This document shows, one piece after another, positions 38,831-48,390 of a stretch of 64,000 bases of DNA; positions within the stretch are counted from its first letter, which is position 1; each line of letters begins with the position of its first letter. The position numbers and the translations under genes were made by a program. The notes below the pieces were generated by a model. The model did no database searches and was not told the origin of the DNA. It was given only the letters and a program-made list of their open reading frames with translations. The stretch is from Bacteroidota bacterium (GTDB lineage: Bacteria; Bacteroidota; Bacteroidia; Chitinophagales; Saprospiraceae), in NCBI GenBank assembly GCA_024743405.1, contig JANSWP010000003.1:124001-188000 (forward strand), in the 5' to 3' direction.

Positions 38831-41800
38831 ATGTTTTCTAAACTTTTAACGAAAGATCCAGATAAAAAGGAAGCGGAATCGAAAAAGAAAAATAAGCCAT
38901 TCAAATACCCTGGTGTACCTGTTGCTATGGATGGAAATACCGTAGCTATCATGTGTGAGCGGGAGTCTTCGGATGCTGCTGGAGCATACCCAATTACACC
39001 ATCCACACAAATGGGAGAGTATTGGGCAGATGCCGCTGCAAAGGGACATTTAAATATTTCAGATAGACCTTTAATATTTATTGAGCCAGAGGGAGAGCAT
39101 GCAGCAGCAGCTGTTACCGCCGGTTTGTCCATGACAGGTTTACGTGCGGCCAATTTTTCTTCAGGTCAGGGGATTGCTTATATGCATGAGTCCCTCTATG
39201 CGGCTGTGGGTAAAAGATTGACCTATGTCCTAAATATTGGTGCCAGAGCGATGACCAAATCAACGCTGAATGTGCATGCGGGACATGATGATTATCATGC
39301 GATAGATGACACTGGATTTTTCCAGTTTTTTGCTAAAAAAGCGCAACACGTCGCAGACTTAAACATAATAGCCCATAAGGTCGCCGAGTTGGCTTTAACG
39401 CCAGGCGTCGTTGCTCAAGATGGATTTTTAACAACCCACCTCATAGAATCTTTATTACTTCCTGAACGAGCATTGATCAAAGATTATTTAGGGAGACCAG
39501 ATGATATCATAAATACTCCAACGCCTGCACAAAAAATTATCTATGGTGAAACTCGAAGACGCATTCCTGAACTTTGGGATGTCGATAACCCAGTTATGGC
39601 TGGAATCGTACAGAACCAAGATTCTTATATGCAAAGTGTGGCAGCACAACGACCTTTCTTTTTTGATCATATACAAGCGCTCGCAGATCAAGCATTTGAT
39701 GAATTTTATGAATTGACGGGACGACGATATAAACGTGTCATGTCTTATAAAGCGGAGGATGCAGATTATCTAATTTTGGGACAAGGCAGTGTTGTACCGA
39801 GTGCCGAAGCTGTAGTTGATTATATTCGGGAAACGAGAGGCATCAAAGTGGGGGTTGTTGATTTGGTGATGTTTAGACCTTTTCCAGCTGACTTGATTGG
39901 GGAAATTATAAAAGGTAAAAAGGGCGTGACGATATTGGAAAGACTAGATCAACCATTAGCGGTGGATTCTCCGATTACGAGAGAGGTTAGAGCGGTAATT
40001 ACGAAGTGCCTTGAGAATGGAATTTATAAAAATGATCTTCCTTATCCAAAGTTAGCAAGTTTTGGACCTTCTGATATTCCAGCTATTTATTCTGGCTCTT
40101 TTGGGATGGGAAGTCGCGATTTACAGCCAGAAGGTATTATTGGAGCCATTGAAAATATGTTGCCTAGTGGTAAACGTAAGAAGCAGTTTTATTTATCGAT
40201 CGATTTTATACGAGATGCGGCTTTTACGCCTAAACAAAAACTATATCAAGAAACCATTCAAGATGCTTACCCTCATGTAAAAGAACTTTCTGTACGTGGA
40301 TCGGAAAATCCGAATTTAATGCCGAAAGATGCGATCACCGTTCGTTTCCATTCAGTTGGAGGCTGGGGGGCAATTACAACAGGTAAGAACTTGGCTATGA
40401 CGCTTTATGATTTGCTAGGATATGATATCAAAGCGAATCCAAAATATGGTTCGGAGAAAAAAGGACAGCCTACTACTTATTATTTGGCTGCGGCACCCGA
40501 ACCTATTCGTATCAATTGCGAGTACTTTTTTGTTGATGTCGTTCTTTCGCCTGATCCGAATGTATTTAAACATACCAATGCATTGGCTGGCTTGAAAAAA
40601 GGTGGAAGCTTTATCATTCAAAGTGATAAAGATAGCCCCGACGAAGTTTGGGCAGATATACCAGAACCTTATCAAAAGGTAATTATAAACCAAGATATTC
40701 ATGTCTATTATATTGATGGGTTTAAAATAGCTCGCGAAGAGGCGACTGACCCTGAGTTGCAATTGAGAATGCAAGGGATTGCCTTTCAAGGAGCCTTTTT
40801 TGCTGCCTCCCCATTGATGAAAAAATCAGGGCTTTCAGAGGAGAAATTACTCAAAGCCATTGAAGATCAATTACAACATAAATTTGGAGGAAAGGGACAA
40901 CGAGTCGTAGATGATAATATGCGGGTAGTGAGACGTGGTTTTGATGAGGTTTATGAAATTACTAATAAAGAGCTTGGAGCCGTAAATAAAGAGAAGACCA
41001 ATGGTCAAGCTATATTGCCGATTCCAACTATGCTAAAAAATATTCCTCAAAGTGAGTCTAACCTGAGTGATATTCATCGATTCTGGGAGCAAACAGGTAA
41101 TTTTTATTTACGTGGAATGGGAAATGACAATTTGACCGATCCTTTTATTGGATTAAGTGTAATGCCTGCGGTTTCTTCCTTGTTTAGAGATATGACAGGA
41201 ATTCGCTTTGAGCACCCTGAATGGATACCTAATAATTGTACCGCTTGTGGAAATTGTTATACAGTGTGTCCTGATACTGCTATTCCTGGGTTGGTCAGTG
41301 ATTTGTCTGATGTATTAGATACGGTTGTCAAACGCGTCAAGAAAAATCATGGAAAAGTGGAGTACTTACCTAAAGCGGTTCGACAGATGGAGGGTGAAAT
41401 TCGGACGCTATTTTCTCAATCTAAAAATGGAGCCACCGTCAATGATTATATCCACAATGCGATTGATATGACGCTAAGTCAAAATGGTGAAGGGGATGGT
41501 TTTTCTAAAGAATTGGGATGGTTTAAAGAAGAATTGGGCGATTTTAAATTTGCCCTCACTCGACCATATTATGACTTACATGAGAAAGACCAAGCCAATA
41601 GTGGTGGACTTTTTAGTATAACCATAAATCCAACCACCTGTAAGGGTTGTATGGAATGTGTGGAAGTATGTGACGATGATGCCTTGAAACCAATTACACA
41701 AACGGAGGACTCTATTGCTCGATTGAGAGATGAGTGGGACTTCTGGACAGATTTACCGAACACACCTTCAAAATATAATCGAATAGATAGCCTAGAAGAA

Positions 41801-43783
41801 AAAATAGGACCACTCGAAACAATTCTATTGAATAAGGATGCCTATTTAAATTTTGCTAGCGGCGATGGTGCTTGTTTGGGTTGTTCAGAAAAATCAGTTG
41901 TTCATTTATTTGTAGCGACAGTAGAGTCATTGATGCAGCCAAGGGTAGAGAAGCATTTGGCTCATTTGGATGAACTTTGCCAAAAACTGGAAAAACATAT
42001 CCAAAGTAAGTTAATGCGGACAGTGGATGTAAGCGATTCTGATATGATGGCAAAGATAGTTTCGGAAATGAAGGATAGTGATTTAACTATGGCGAGCATT
42101 ACTAGTAGGTTTGAGTCGGAACACGGAACGGAACCAATTGACCAAGACTGGTTGAGAGAAACGACTCAGCTATTGGCTAAGTTGAAAAAGCTGAAATGGA
42201 AATATACGAATGGAACCACTGGAAAAGGTCGCTCCAATATGGGTATGTGTAATGCAACTGGATGTACCTCTGTTTGGGGTAGTACTTGGCCATTTAATCC
42301 ATATCCTTTTCCTTGGGCGAATCACTTATTCCAAGATTCAGCCTCTATGGCGATGGGTGTTTTTGAAGGTCATATGTCAAAGATGGCAGAAGGGTTCAAA
42401 ACCATCAGAAAAGCAGAATTGGAGTTAAGTGGGGAATATGATGCAGACGAGCACAAAGACTTTTTTACGTATTTCACATGGGAGCAATTTAGTGAGGAAG
42501 AGTGGTTATTGTGCCCTCCGGTGGTAACACTTGGAGGAGATGGCGCCATGTATGATATCGGTTTCCAAAACTTGTCGCGAATGATGGCTTCTGGTAAGCC
42601 GATCAAAGTAATTGTGGTTGATACGCAGGTTTACTCTAATACAGGTGGTCAAGCTTGTACATCTGGTTTTATCGGTCAAGTCTCTGATATGGCTCAATAT
42701 GGGAAAGTACAAAAAGGAAAAAATGAGCCTAGAAAAGAGATTGGATTAATTGCGATGGCTCATCGAAACACTTATGTTTTGCAAGGAACTTTAGCCAATA
42801 CTGGTCAAATGATCGAGGGCTTTATTGATGGTTTAATGACTAAGCGCCCTGCTATATTCAACCTTTATACAACCTGTCAACCTGAACATGGAGTAGGAGA
42901 TGACTTAGGCGTTCATCAAGCGAAATTAGCCGTCGAGTCTCGTGCTTATCCAATTTTCAAGTACAACCCGGACAAGGGGGTTAAAGCGGAAGATAATTTT
43001 GATTTGGATGGGAATCCTGCCATTGATCAATTGTGGCCAACCTACCAATTAAAATATTTGGAATATGGTCAAGAAAAATCAATGGAGGTAGCTATGACTT
43101 TTGCTGATTTTGCCCTTACAGAGGCTCGATTTAGAAAACATTTCCGTCGAGTTCCTAGAAATGCGTGGAATGACAATATGGTGCCTTTAGTAGATTTTCT
43201 TGAGATGGACATGGAAGAGCGGGAAGATAAATTTCCATTTATCTGGGCAGTTGATAGAAAACAACACTTGAGCCGAGTATTGGTAGCCGAAAAAATTGTA
43301 GCCTCTTGTGAAGAAAGACGAGATTTCTGGATTATGTTAAAAGGACTTGCTGGAATCGAAGAAGAGAAACCAATGGAAGTAGATATAGCGCAAAAAATCA
43401 GGGAAGAAGTGGTAGGTAAAATTGCTCAAGGATTGATGAAAATGGCTGGAGGAGATGGCGGTGGAATTGTCAATCTAGCAATGGATAAGCCAACTGAACC
43501 ATCCGCACCTGAACCGACAAATTCAGATGGTGAATACATGGCTCCTTGGTTAGAAACGGAAGAGTGTACTTCTTGCGATGAATGTACCAAACTCAACCCT
43601 AAAATATTTGCCTATAACAATGATAAAAAGGCTTATATCTTAAATTCAAACGGAGGTCTATATCAAGATTTAGTGAAGGCTGCTGAAAAATGTACGGCTA
43701 GAGTTATTCATCCTGGACTTCCGGCAGATCGTTCGGCAAAAGACATAGATAAGTGGATTAAGAGAGGAGAGAAGTACAATTAA
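38831..43783 (+). CDS. nifJ: Pyruvate:ferredoxin (flavodoxin) oxidoreductase, extended form
   Basis: A 1650-aa single-chain 2-oxoacid:ferredoxin oxidoreductase, about 450 aa longer than typical NifJ (about 1170-1200). In order: the domain I start with AAGAYPITPSTQMGEYWAD, the transketolase-C-like domain, the gamma domain (FHSVGGWGAITTGK), a first 4Fe-4S motif CTACGNCYTVCP (about residue 802), a second CKGCMECVEVCD (about 936), and the TPP domain with GDGACLGCSEKS (about 1010) and GDGAMYDIGFQNLSR (about 1236). The extra length comes from about 130 residues between the two Fe-S motifs, about 100 helical residues inside the TPP domain (1035-1130), and a C-terminal single-cluster ferredoxin-like domain (ECTSCDEC at about 1578, later Cys in EKCTAR). 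The Rnf operon follows 6 bp downstream, so the partner is probably ferredoxin feeding Rnf. The substrate could be another 2-oxoacid. Confidence 0.9.
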   Translation: MFSKLLTKDPDKKEAESKKKNKPFKYPGVPVAMDGNTVAIMCERESSDAAGAYPITPSTQMGEYWADAAAKGHLNISDRPLIFIEPEGEHAAAAVTAGLSMTGLRAANFSSGQGIAYMHESLYAAVGKRLTYVLNIGARAMTKSTLNVHAGHDDYHAIDDTGFFQFFAKKAQHVADLNIIAHKVAELALTPGVVAQDGFLTTHLIESLLLPERALIKDYLGRPDDIINTPTPAQKIIYGETRRRIPELWDVDNPVMAGIVQNQDSYMQSVAAQRPFFFDHIQALADQAFDEFYELTGRRYKRVMSYKAEDADYLILGQGSVVPSAEAVVDYIRETRGIKVGVVDLVMFRPFPADLIGEIIKGKKGVTILERLDQPLAVDSPITREVRAVITKCLENGIYKNDLPYPKLASFGPSDIPAIYSGSFGMGSRDLQPEGIIGAIENMLPSGKRKKQFYLSIDFIRDAAFTPKQKLYQETIQDAYPHVKELSVRGSENPNLMPKDAITVRFHSVGGWGAITTGKNLAMTLYDLLGYDIKANPKYGSEKKGQPTTYYLAAAPEPIRINCEYFFVDVVLSPDPNVFKHTNALAGLKKGGSFIIQSDKDSPDEVWADIPEPYQKVIINQDIHVYYIDGFKIAREEATDPELQLRMQGIAFQGAFFAASPLMKKSGLSEEKLLKAIEDQLQHKFGGKGQRVVDDNMRVVRRGFDEVYEITNKELGAVNKEKTNGQAILPIPTMLKNIPQSESNLSDIHRFWEQTGNFYLRGMGNDNLTDPFIGLSVMPAVSSLFRDMTGIRFEHPEWIPNNCTACGNCYTVCPDTAIPGLVSDLSDVLDTVVKRVKKNHGKVEYLPKAVRQMEGEIRTLFSQSKNGATVNDYIHNAIDMTLSQNGEGDGFSKELGWFKEELGDFKFALTRPYYDLHEKDQANSGGLFSITINPTTCKGCMECVEVCDDDALKPITQTEDSIARLRDEWDFWTDLPNTPSKYNRIDSLEEKIGPLETILLNKDAYLNFASGDGACLGCSEKSVVHLFVATVESLMQPRVEKHLAHLDELCQKLEKHIQSKLMRTVDVSDSDMMAKIVSEMKDSDLTMASITSRFESEHGTEPIDQDWLRETTQLLAKLKKLKWKYTNGTTGKGRSNMGMCNATGCTSVWGSTWPFNPYPFPWANHLFQDSASMAMGVFEGHMSKMAEGFKTIRKAELELSGEYDADEHKDFFTYFTWEQFSEEEWLLCPPVVTLGGDGAMYDIGFQNLSRMMASGKPIKVIVVDTQVYSNTGGQACTSGFIGQVSDMAQYGKVQKGKNEPRKEIGLIAMAHRNTYVLQGTLANTGQMIEGFIDGLMTKRPAIFNLYTTCQPEHGVGDDLGVHQAKLAVESRAYPIFKYNPDKGVKAEDNFDLDGNPAIDQLWPTYQLKYLEYGQEKSMEVAMTFADFALTEARFRKHFRRVPRNAWNDNMVPLVDFLEMDMEEREDKFPFIWAVDRKQHLSRVLVAEKIVASCEERRDFWIMLKGLAGIEEEKPMEVDIAQKIREEVVGKIAQGLMKMAGGDGGGIVNLAMDKPTEPSAPEPTNSDGEYMAPWLETEECTSCDECTKLNPKIFAYNNDKKAYILNSNGGLYQDLVKAAEKCTARVIHPGLPADRSAKDIDKWIKRGEKYN

Positions 43784-43789
43784 AAATCC

Positions 43790-45142
43790 ATGGGACTATT
43801 TAATTTTCATAGAGATACTTTTAAGCATGGGATTCATCCACCAGAGCAAAAAAGAGAGACCAATGGTTTACCCATTCGACAGTTTCCTTTTGCTCCAGTG
43901 ATTGTATTGCCTATGGTTCAGCATATCGGTGGACCTTCTGAAATAGTAGTTCGAGAAGGACAAGAGGTCAATCGTGGTCAAGTGCTTGCAAAAGCGAACG
44001 GCTATGTTTCGGTACCTATACATGCTCCCGTTTCAGGAACCATTCGAAAAATTTCGAATGTCCCATCCATCTCTGGAAAAATGGTTCCGGGGATATACTT
44101 GGAGGCATTTCCTTCTTCTAGTCAGGAAGTGATGGAAGGAACTCCTATTGATCTTGATACAGCGACTCCGGACGAAATATTAAAAGGCATACAAGATGCA
44201 GGAATAGTAGGACTTGGAGGAGCGGCATTTCCTACTCATGTAAAGCTCAAAGTACCTGAAGGGAAAAATTGTGAGATACTTATTATTAATGGAATTGAGT
44301 GTGAACCGTATTTGACCACTGATCATCGGGTCATGCTCGAACAAGCCGATGATATTTTGATGGGGATCAAGTATTTGGCTAAGGCTACAGGTGCCAAACA
44401 AACGATTATTGGGATTGAGGCTAACAAAACTGATGCAGCCAATCATTTAAAAAGAATGATTTCGGATGGCGATCCCGTTTCTGTAAAAGTAGTTCCTGTA
44501 AAATATCCGCAGGGTTCAGAAAAAATGTTGATTACCTCTATTCTTGATCGGGAAGTTCCTTCGGGTGGACTACCTATTGATGTAAATATCGTGGTCGTTA
44601 ATGTTGCTACGACGGCTGAAATTGGTCGCCTTTTACCACATGGACGAGGTATTCAAGAACGGGTCATAACGATTACTGGCCCGGGCGTAAAAAAGAAAGG
44701 AAATTACTTGATTCCTATAGGGACACCCCTTAGGTATGTATTGGAGCAGGTAGGCGTTGAGGAGAATATTAGTGAAGTTTATATGGGTGGGCCAATGATG
44801 GGAGTGGCCGTTTCTAATTTGGATATCTCAATTGTAAAAGGAACTTCGGGCATCGTTGTTTTTACTGAAAAAGAAGTAAAAAAAGCACCGAAAGTTTATC
44901 CCTGTATTAAGTGTGGAGCCTGTGTAGATGCTTGCCCCATCTTTCTTAATCCTTCAAAGTTGGGTATTCTAGCAAAATTTGAGGCATACGATTCAATGGC
45001 GGAAGACTATCATTTAATGGATTGTTTTGAATGCGGATCTTGTTCTTATGTCTGTCCTTCTAACATTCCATTGGTGCAATATTTCAGGCTATCAAAATCA
45101 ATTGTAAGAAAACGAAAACAAGTAACGACGAATGCTAAATAG
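43790..45142 (+). CDS. rnfC: Rnf electron transport complex subunit C
   Basis: A 450-aa peripheral subunit of the Rnf ferredoxin:NAD oxidoreductase, binding NADH/FMN and two 4Fe-4S clusters. The N-terminal barrel-like domain (HAPVSGTIRKI) is followed by GLGGAAFPTHVKLKVPEG and INGIECEPYLTTDHR, the RnfC/NuoF-like signature. The clusters are CIKCGACVDACP (about residue 372) and CFECGSCSYVCP (about 411). It starts 6 bp after the PFOR stop and its end overlaps rnfD by 11 bp. Confidence 0.95.
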   Translation: MGLFNFHRDTFKHGIHPPEQKRETNGLPIRQFPFAPVIVLPMVQHIGGPSEIVVREGQEVNRGQVLAKANGYVSVPIHAPVSGTIRKISNVPSISGKMVPGIYLEAFPSSSQEVMEGTPIDLDTATPDEILKGIQDAGIVGLGGAAFPTHVKLKVPEGKNCEILIINGIECEPYLTTDHRVMLEQADDILMGIKYLAKATGAKQTIIGIEANKTDAANHLKRMISDGDPVSVKVVPVKYPQGSEKMLITSILDREVPSGGLPIDVNIVVVNVATTAEIGRLLPHGRGIQERVITITGPGVKKKGNYLIPIGTPLRYVLEQVGVEENISEVYMGGPMMGVAVSNLDISIVKGTSGIVVFTEKEVKKAPKVYPCIKCGACVDACPIFLNPSKLGILAKFEAYDSMAEDYHLMDCFECGSCSYVCPSNIPLVQYFRLSKSIVRKRKQVTTNAK

Positions 45143-46151
45143 GACACTAAATATTAGTACCTCTCCGCACATCACTAAAGGCATTAGTACGGATGTGATT
45201 ATGCGAAATGTGGTATGGGCATTACTCCCAGTTGCTGCCTTTGCGGTTTATGCTTTTGGGATAAATGCTTTGTTAGTATTGATCACCTCAGTGATTTCTT
45301 GTGTCTTAACGGAACATTACTTATGTAAGTTTTCAAAAAAAGAAAGTACGATAACAGATTGGTCGGCAGTTATTACGGGTTTATTGTTAGGATTGACCTT
45401 GCCACCCAATTTCCCTTTATGGATGACCTTTGTAGGTGGTGTTATTTCAATGGCACTCGGCAAATTCGTTTTTGGAGGTTTGGGGTATAATGTCTTTAAT
45501 CCAGCCTTGGTAGGTAGAGCCGTTTTGCAAGCTGCATTTCCCGTAGCAATCACAACTTGGTCTCCTGCTTTTTTAGCCAATCGCTTTTCGAGCATTTCTT
45601 CTTCTACATTGACTTTTCCATTTATGGAACCTTCTGTTGATGGCATGTCGGGTGCAACACCGTTGGCTGCATTTAAGTTTGATCAGGTTGCTACGGATGC
45701 GAGTGATTTAGCCTTAGGGCTTATAAGCGGCTCGACTGGAGAGACTTGTTCTTTACTGATCTTATTGGGTGGAATTTACTTAGTTGCGCGAAAAATGATG
45801 AATTGGCGAATTCCTGTTTCCGTATTAGGAACTGCCTTTGTCTTTAGTGGAATACTATACTTGGTGGATAATGAGGTGTTCCCTTCTCCATTTTTTATGC
45901 TTTTTTCTGGCGGACTCATGTTAGGAGCTGTTTTTATGGCTACAGATATGGTGGCTTCTCCAATCACTCCATTAGGTGTTTGGATTTATGGAGGGATTAT
46001 AGGGCTTCTTGTAATTGTAATCCGGATTTGGGGAGGGCTACCAGAAGGAGTGATGTATGCTATTTTATTGGCTAATGCTATTTCTCCGCACATTGACAAT
46101 GTGATTCGACCACGAGTTTATGGAACTTCAAAAAGTTTGAAACCTTCATGA
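45132..46151 (+). CDS. rnfD: Rnf electron transport complex subunit D
   Basis: A 339-aa integral membrane protein with about 9-10 membrane segments. The covalent FMN attachment motif is SGATPLAAF (Thr near residue 175), and the RnfD/NqrB signature GGLGYNVFNPALVGRA is present. It overlaps rnfC by 11 bp and rnfG by 4 bp, so the genes are tightly coupled. Confidence 0.95.
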   Translation: MLNRTLNISTSPHITKGISTDVIMRNVVWALLPVAAFAVYAFGINALLVLITSVISCVLTEHYLCKFSKKESTITDWSAVITGLLLGLTLPPNFPLWMTFVGGVISMALGKFVFGGLGYNVFNPALVGRAVLQAAFPVAITTWSPAFLANRFSSISSSTLTFPFMEPSVDGMSGATPLAAFKFDQVATDASDLALGLISGSTGETCSLLILLGGIYLVARKMMNWRIPVSVLGTAFVFSGILYLVDNEVFPSPFFMLFSGGLMLGAVFMATDMVASPITPLGVWIYGGIIGLLVIVIRIWGGLPEGVMYAILLANAISPHIDNVIRPRVYGTSKSLKPS

Positions 46152-46834
46152 ATCAAACGCAAACCATACATACAACTTCTTCTGTAAGTAGTACGAAAAT
46201 GCTTCAAGCGATGGTCGGTATTGGGATAATGTGTGCCCTCATGATTGTACTGACTTTTGAAGGAACTAAGTCGCGGATAGCCCACAACAAAGCTGAGGCT
46301 TTAGAAAAAGCTATTTTCAAAGTCATACCAGGAATGGTAAAAAAAAGAACGTATCAATTGAATGAAAATAGCAGTTTTGATACGATTCGAAGTGAAATTA
46401 AGGATGCCTCATTAGTCTATGCAGGTTATGACGAAAATGATCAATTAGTTGGTATGGCCATAGAAGCAAGTGGTATTGGCTTTGCGGACATTATTCGAAT
46501 ATTATATGGTTACAATCCTGAGACACAAAAAATTGTAGGGTTTTATGTTTTAGAAAGTAAAGAGACACCCGGCTTGGGAGACAAAATTGAAAAAGATGAA
46601 AATTTTCTATCCAATTTTAGTGCCTTAGATGTCACTTTGGTAGAGGATCTAAGTGCGATTAAGAACGAAATTATTCCTGTAAAACAGGGGGCAAAAGAAA
46701 ATCCTTGGGAGGTTGATGGTATTACAGGCGCCACCATATCGTCTAGGTCCATTGGCAACATATTGAGTGAAAGTACCAGTCATTGGGTACCGCTGATTTA
46801 TAAAAATCGAAGATCATTTGACATAAAAAAGTGA
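46148..46834 (+). CDS. rnfG: Rnf electron transport complex subunit G
   Basis: A 228-aa protein with one N-terminal membrane helix (LQAMVGIGIMCALMIVLTF) and a periplasmic FMN-binding domain. The FMN attachment motif is GITGATISSRS near residue 195, and ESKETPGLGDKI is the family signature. The ATG overlaps the rnfD stop (ATGA-type, 4 bp). Confidence 0.93.
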   Translation: MNQTQTIHTTSSVSSTKMLQAMVGIGIMCALMIVLTFEGTKSRIAHNKAEALEKAIFKVIPGMVKKRTYQLNENSSFDTIRSEIKDASLVYAGYDENDQLVGMAIEASGIGFADIIRILYGYNPETQKIVGFYVLESKETPGLGDKIEKDENFLSNFSALDVTLVEDLSAIKNEIIPVKQGAKENPWEVDGITGATISSRSIGNILSESTSHWVPLIYKNRRSFDIKK

Positions 46835-46852
46835 AAGAAGAAAAACTCTATT

Positions 46853-47509
46853 ATGAGTAATCATTCTGAAAATAAAAATAGTACGGGCTTCTTTGAATCC
46901 CTTAAAGAGCATCCGTCAACAGACGAATTTATAAAGGGTTTGTGGCGGGACAATCCTGTATTTGTGCAGGTGTTGGGGATGTGCCCAGTCTTAGCCGTTT
47001 CAAACACGGCAGAAAATGCCTTGGCGATGGGACTTGCTACTGCATTTGTATTGTTGATGTCGAATATCTTGGTTTCTTCTCTCCGGAATTTCATTCCGAA
47101 ACAAGTGCGGATTGCGTCATATATTTTAATCATCGCCACGTTTGTCACTATTACGGATTATGTAATTCAAGCCATAAGTGTTGATTTACATAAGAGCCTA
47201 GGTGCCTTTATATCACTTATAGTTGTGAATTGTCTGATCCTGAGTAGGGCGGAAGCCTTTGCCTCAAAAAACACCATTGGTAAGTCTATACTTGATGCTT
47301 TGGGGATGGGGTTGGGATTTACATTCGCCTTATTTTGTTTGGGTGCAGTGAGAGAGTTATTTGGCAATGGAAGCCTTTTTGGACTTTCTTTATTTTCAGA
47401 TAATTTCCAAGAGTGGATTGTCATGATTTTACCGGCGGGCGGATTTTTCACTTTAGCTATTTGGTTGCTCATTTTTAATGCAGCCAAAGAAAGAAAATTG
47501 AAGACATGA
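46853..47509 (+). CDS. rnfE: Rnf electron transport complex subunit E
   Basis: A 218-aa membrane protein of the RnfE/NqrD family with six membrane segments. It has the opening GLWRDNPVFVQVLGMCPVLAV and the duplicated-fold motifs around ISLIVVNCLILSRAEAFA. Conserved Cys in MCPVLA and NCLI are the ligands of the intramembrane iron site shared with RnfA. It ends overlapping rnfA by 4 bp. Confidence 0.95.
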   Translation: MSNHSENKNSTGFFESLKEHPSTDEFIKGLWRDNPVFVQVLGMCPVLAVSNTAENALAMGLATAFVLLMSNILVSSLRNFIPKQVRIASYILIIATFVTITDYVIQAISVDLHKSLGAFISLIVVNCLILSRAEAFASKNTIGKSILDALGMGLGFTFALFCLGAVRELFGNGSLFGLSLFSDNFQEWIVMILPAGGFFTLAIWLLIFNAAKERKLKT

Positions 47510-48087
47510 AAGAAGAATCACTTTGGTACATATTCATCAATGCGAGTCTAATTAACAACTTCGTATTGGCCTATTTTCTAGGGATTTGCCCTTTTCTCGG
47601 TGTTTCTGGAAAGATGGAGACCGCCACTAAAATGGGTGGGGCAGTGACTTTTGTAATGATCATTAGTTCTATATGTGCCTTTGGCATTCATGCATTACTG
47701 GTCGCCATCAATGCGCCTTTTTTGCAGTTGATTAGTTATATCGTTGTGATTGCTTCTACGGTTCAATTGGTAGAGATGTTTATCAAAAAAATGAGCCCTA
47801 CATTGTTTAGGGCACTTGGAATATTTCTTCCATTAATCACGACCAATTGCGCCATCTTAGGATTGGCTTTATTTCAAACGAATAAGGGATATGGCTTTAT
47901 CGAGAGTTTAGTCTATGCATTGGGTGCGGGTGCAGGATTTACATTGGCGCTTGTTTTAATAGCCGGTTTACGAGAGCAACTTGATTTTGCGGAGGTTCCT
48001 AATGTAGTAAAAGGTACGGCACTGACCTTATTGGTGGCTGGTATTTTGTCACTATCATTCATGGGGTTTGCGGGGTTGGGTAGTTAA
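47506..48087 (+). CDS. rnfA: Rnf electron transport complex subunit A
   Basis: A 193-aa membrane protein of the RnfA/NqrE family with six membrane segments. Motifs are NNFVLAYFLGICPFLGVS and LPLITTNCAILGLALF, where the Cys residues pair with those of RnfE around the intramembrane iron site. The stop codon overlaps the left arm of hairpin H. Confidence 0.95.
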   Translation: MKEESLWYIFINASLINNFVLAYFLGICPFLGVSGKMETATKMGGAVTFVMIISSICAFGIHALLVAINAPFLQLISYIVVIASTVQLVEMFIKKMSPTLFRALGIFLPLITTNCAILGLALFQTNKGYGFIESLVYALGAGAGFTLALVLIAGLREQLDFAEVPNVVKGTALTLLVAGILSLSFMGFAGLGS

Positions 48088-48162
48088 GTAACGACTAAAA
48101 AATAAGTCATGCATTTCAAAAGATGCATAGGCAAATGTCGGAGTTATTCTTTAGTCGTTACT
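48087..48162 (+). repeat. AGTAACG-type 3'-end hairpin, copy H
   Basis: A perfect 13-bp stem, AGTAACGACTAAA (48087-48099) with TTTAGTCGTTACT (48150-48162); inside, ATGCAT occurs twice (self-complementary). It starts on the last base of the rnfA stop codon. The left side shares AAAAAATAAGTC with copies I and K. It could terminate, or reduce, transcription before the small Cys protein, FNR and rnfB. Confidence 0.75.
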
Positions 48163-48182
48163 AAATATTAAATAAAGAAGAA

Positions 48183-48362
48183 ATGATAAAATCTTTAATA
48201 ATGGGTATCGGTGGAGTAGTCTCCTTGATGATTATTTGGATAGTTGTACAATCCCAGTGGAGAAGGATTTTTTCTGAAAATTTATCTGAAGAGGATGTTT
48301 TAGCGGGAAGAACAAGTTGCTCTAATTGTGGATGCACAACTGTTTGTAAAAATAAAACCTGA
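48183..48362 (+). CDS. 59-aa membrane Cys protein, NqrM-like maturation factor candidate
   Basis: An unannotated short gene of 59 aa: ATG 48183, stop 48360-48362. It has one N-terminal membrane helix (SLIMGIGGVVSLMIIWIVV), a basic/acidic middle, and a C-terminal Cys cluster SCSNCGCTTVC. The layout (one helix followed by CxxCxC...C) resembles NqrM, the small protein that supplies iron to the NqrD/NqrE site of Na+-NQR. RnfE and RnfA are homologous to NqrD and NqrE and are encoded directly upstream, so a matching role for Rnf is plausible. NqrM identity is inference from layout and context. Confidence 0.7.
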   Translation: MIKSLIMGIGGVVSLMIIWIVVQSQWRRIFSENLSEEDVLAGRTSCSNCGCTTVCKNKT

Positions 48363-48390
48363 TAATCGATAAAAAACTAATCATAAAAAT

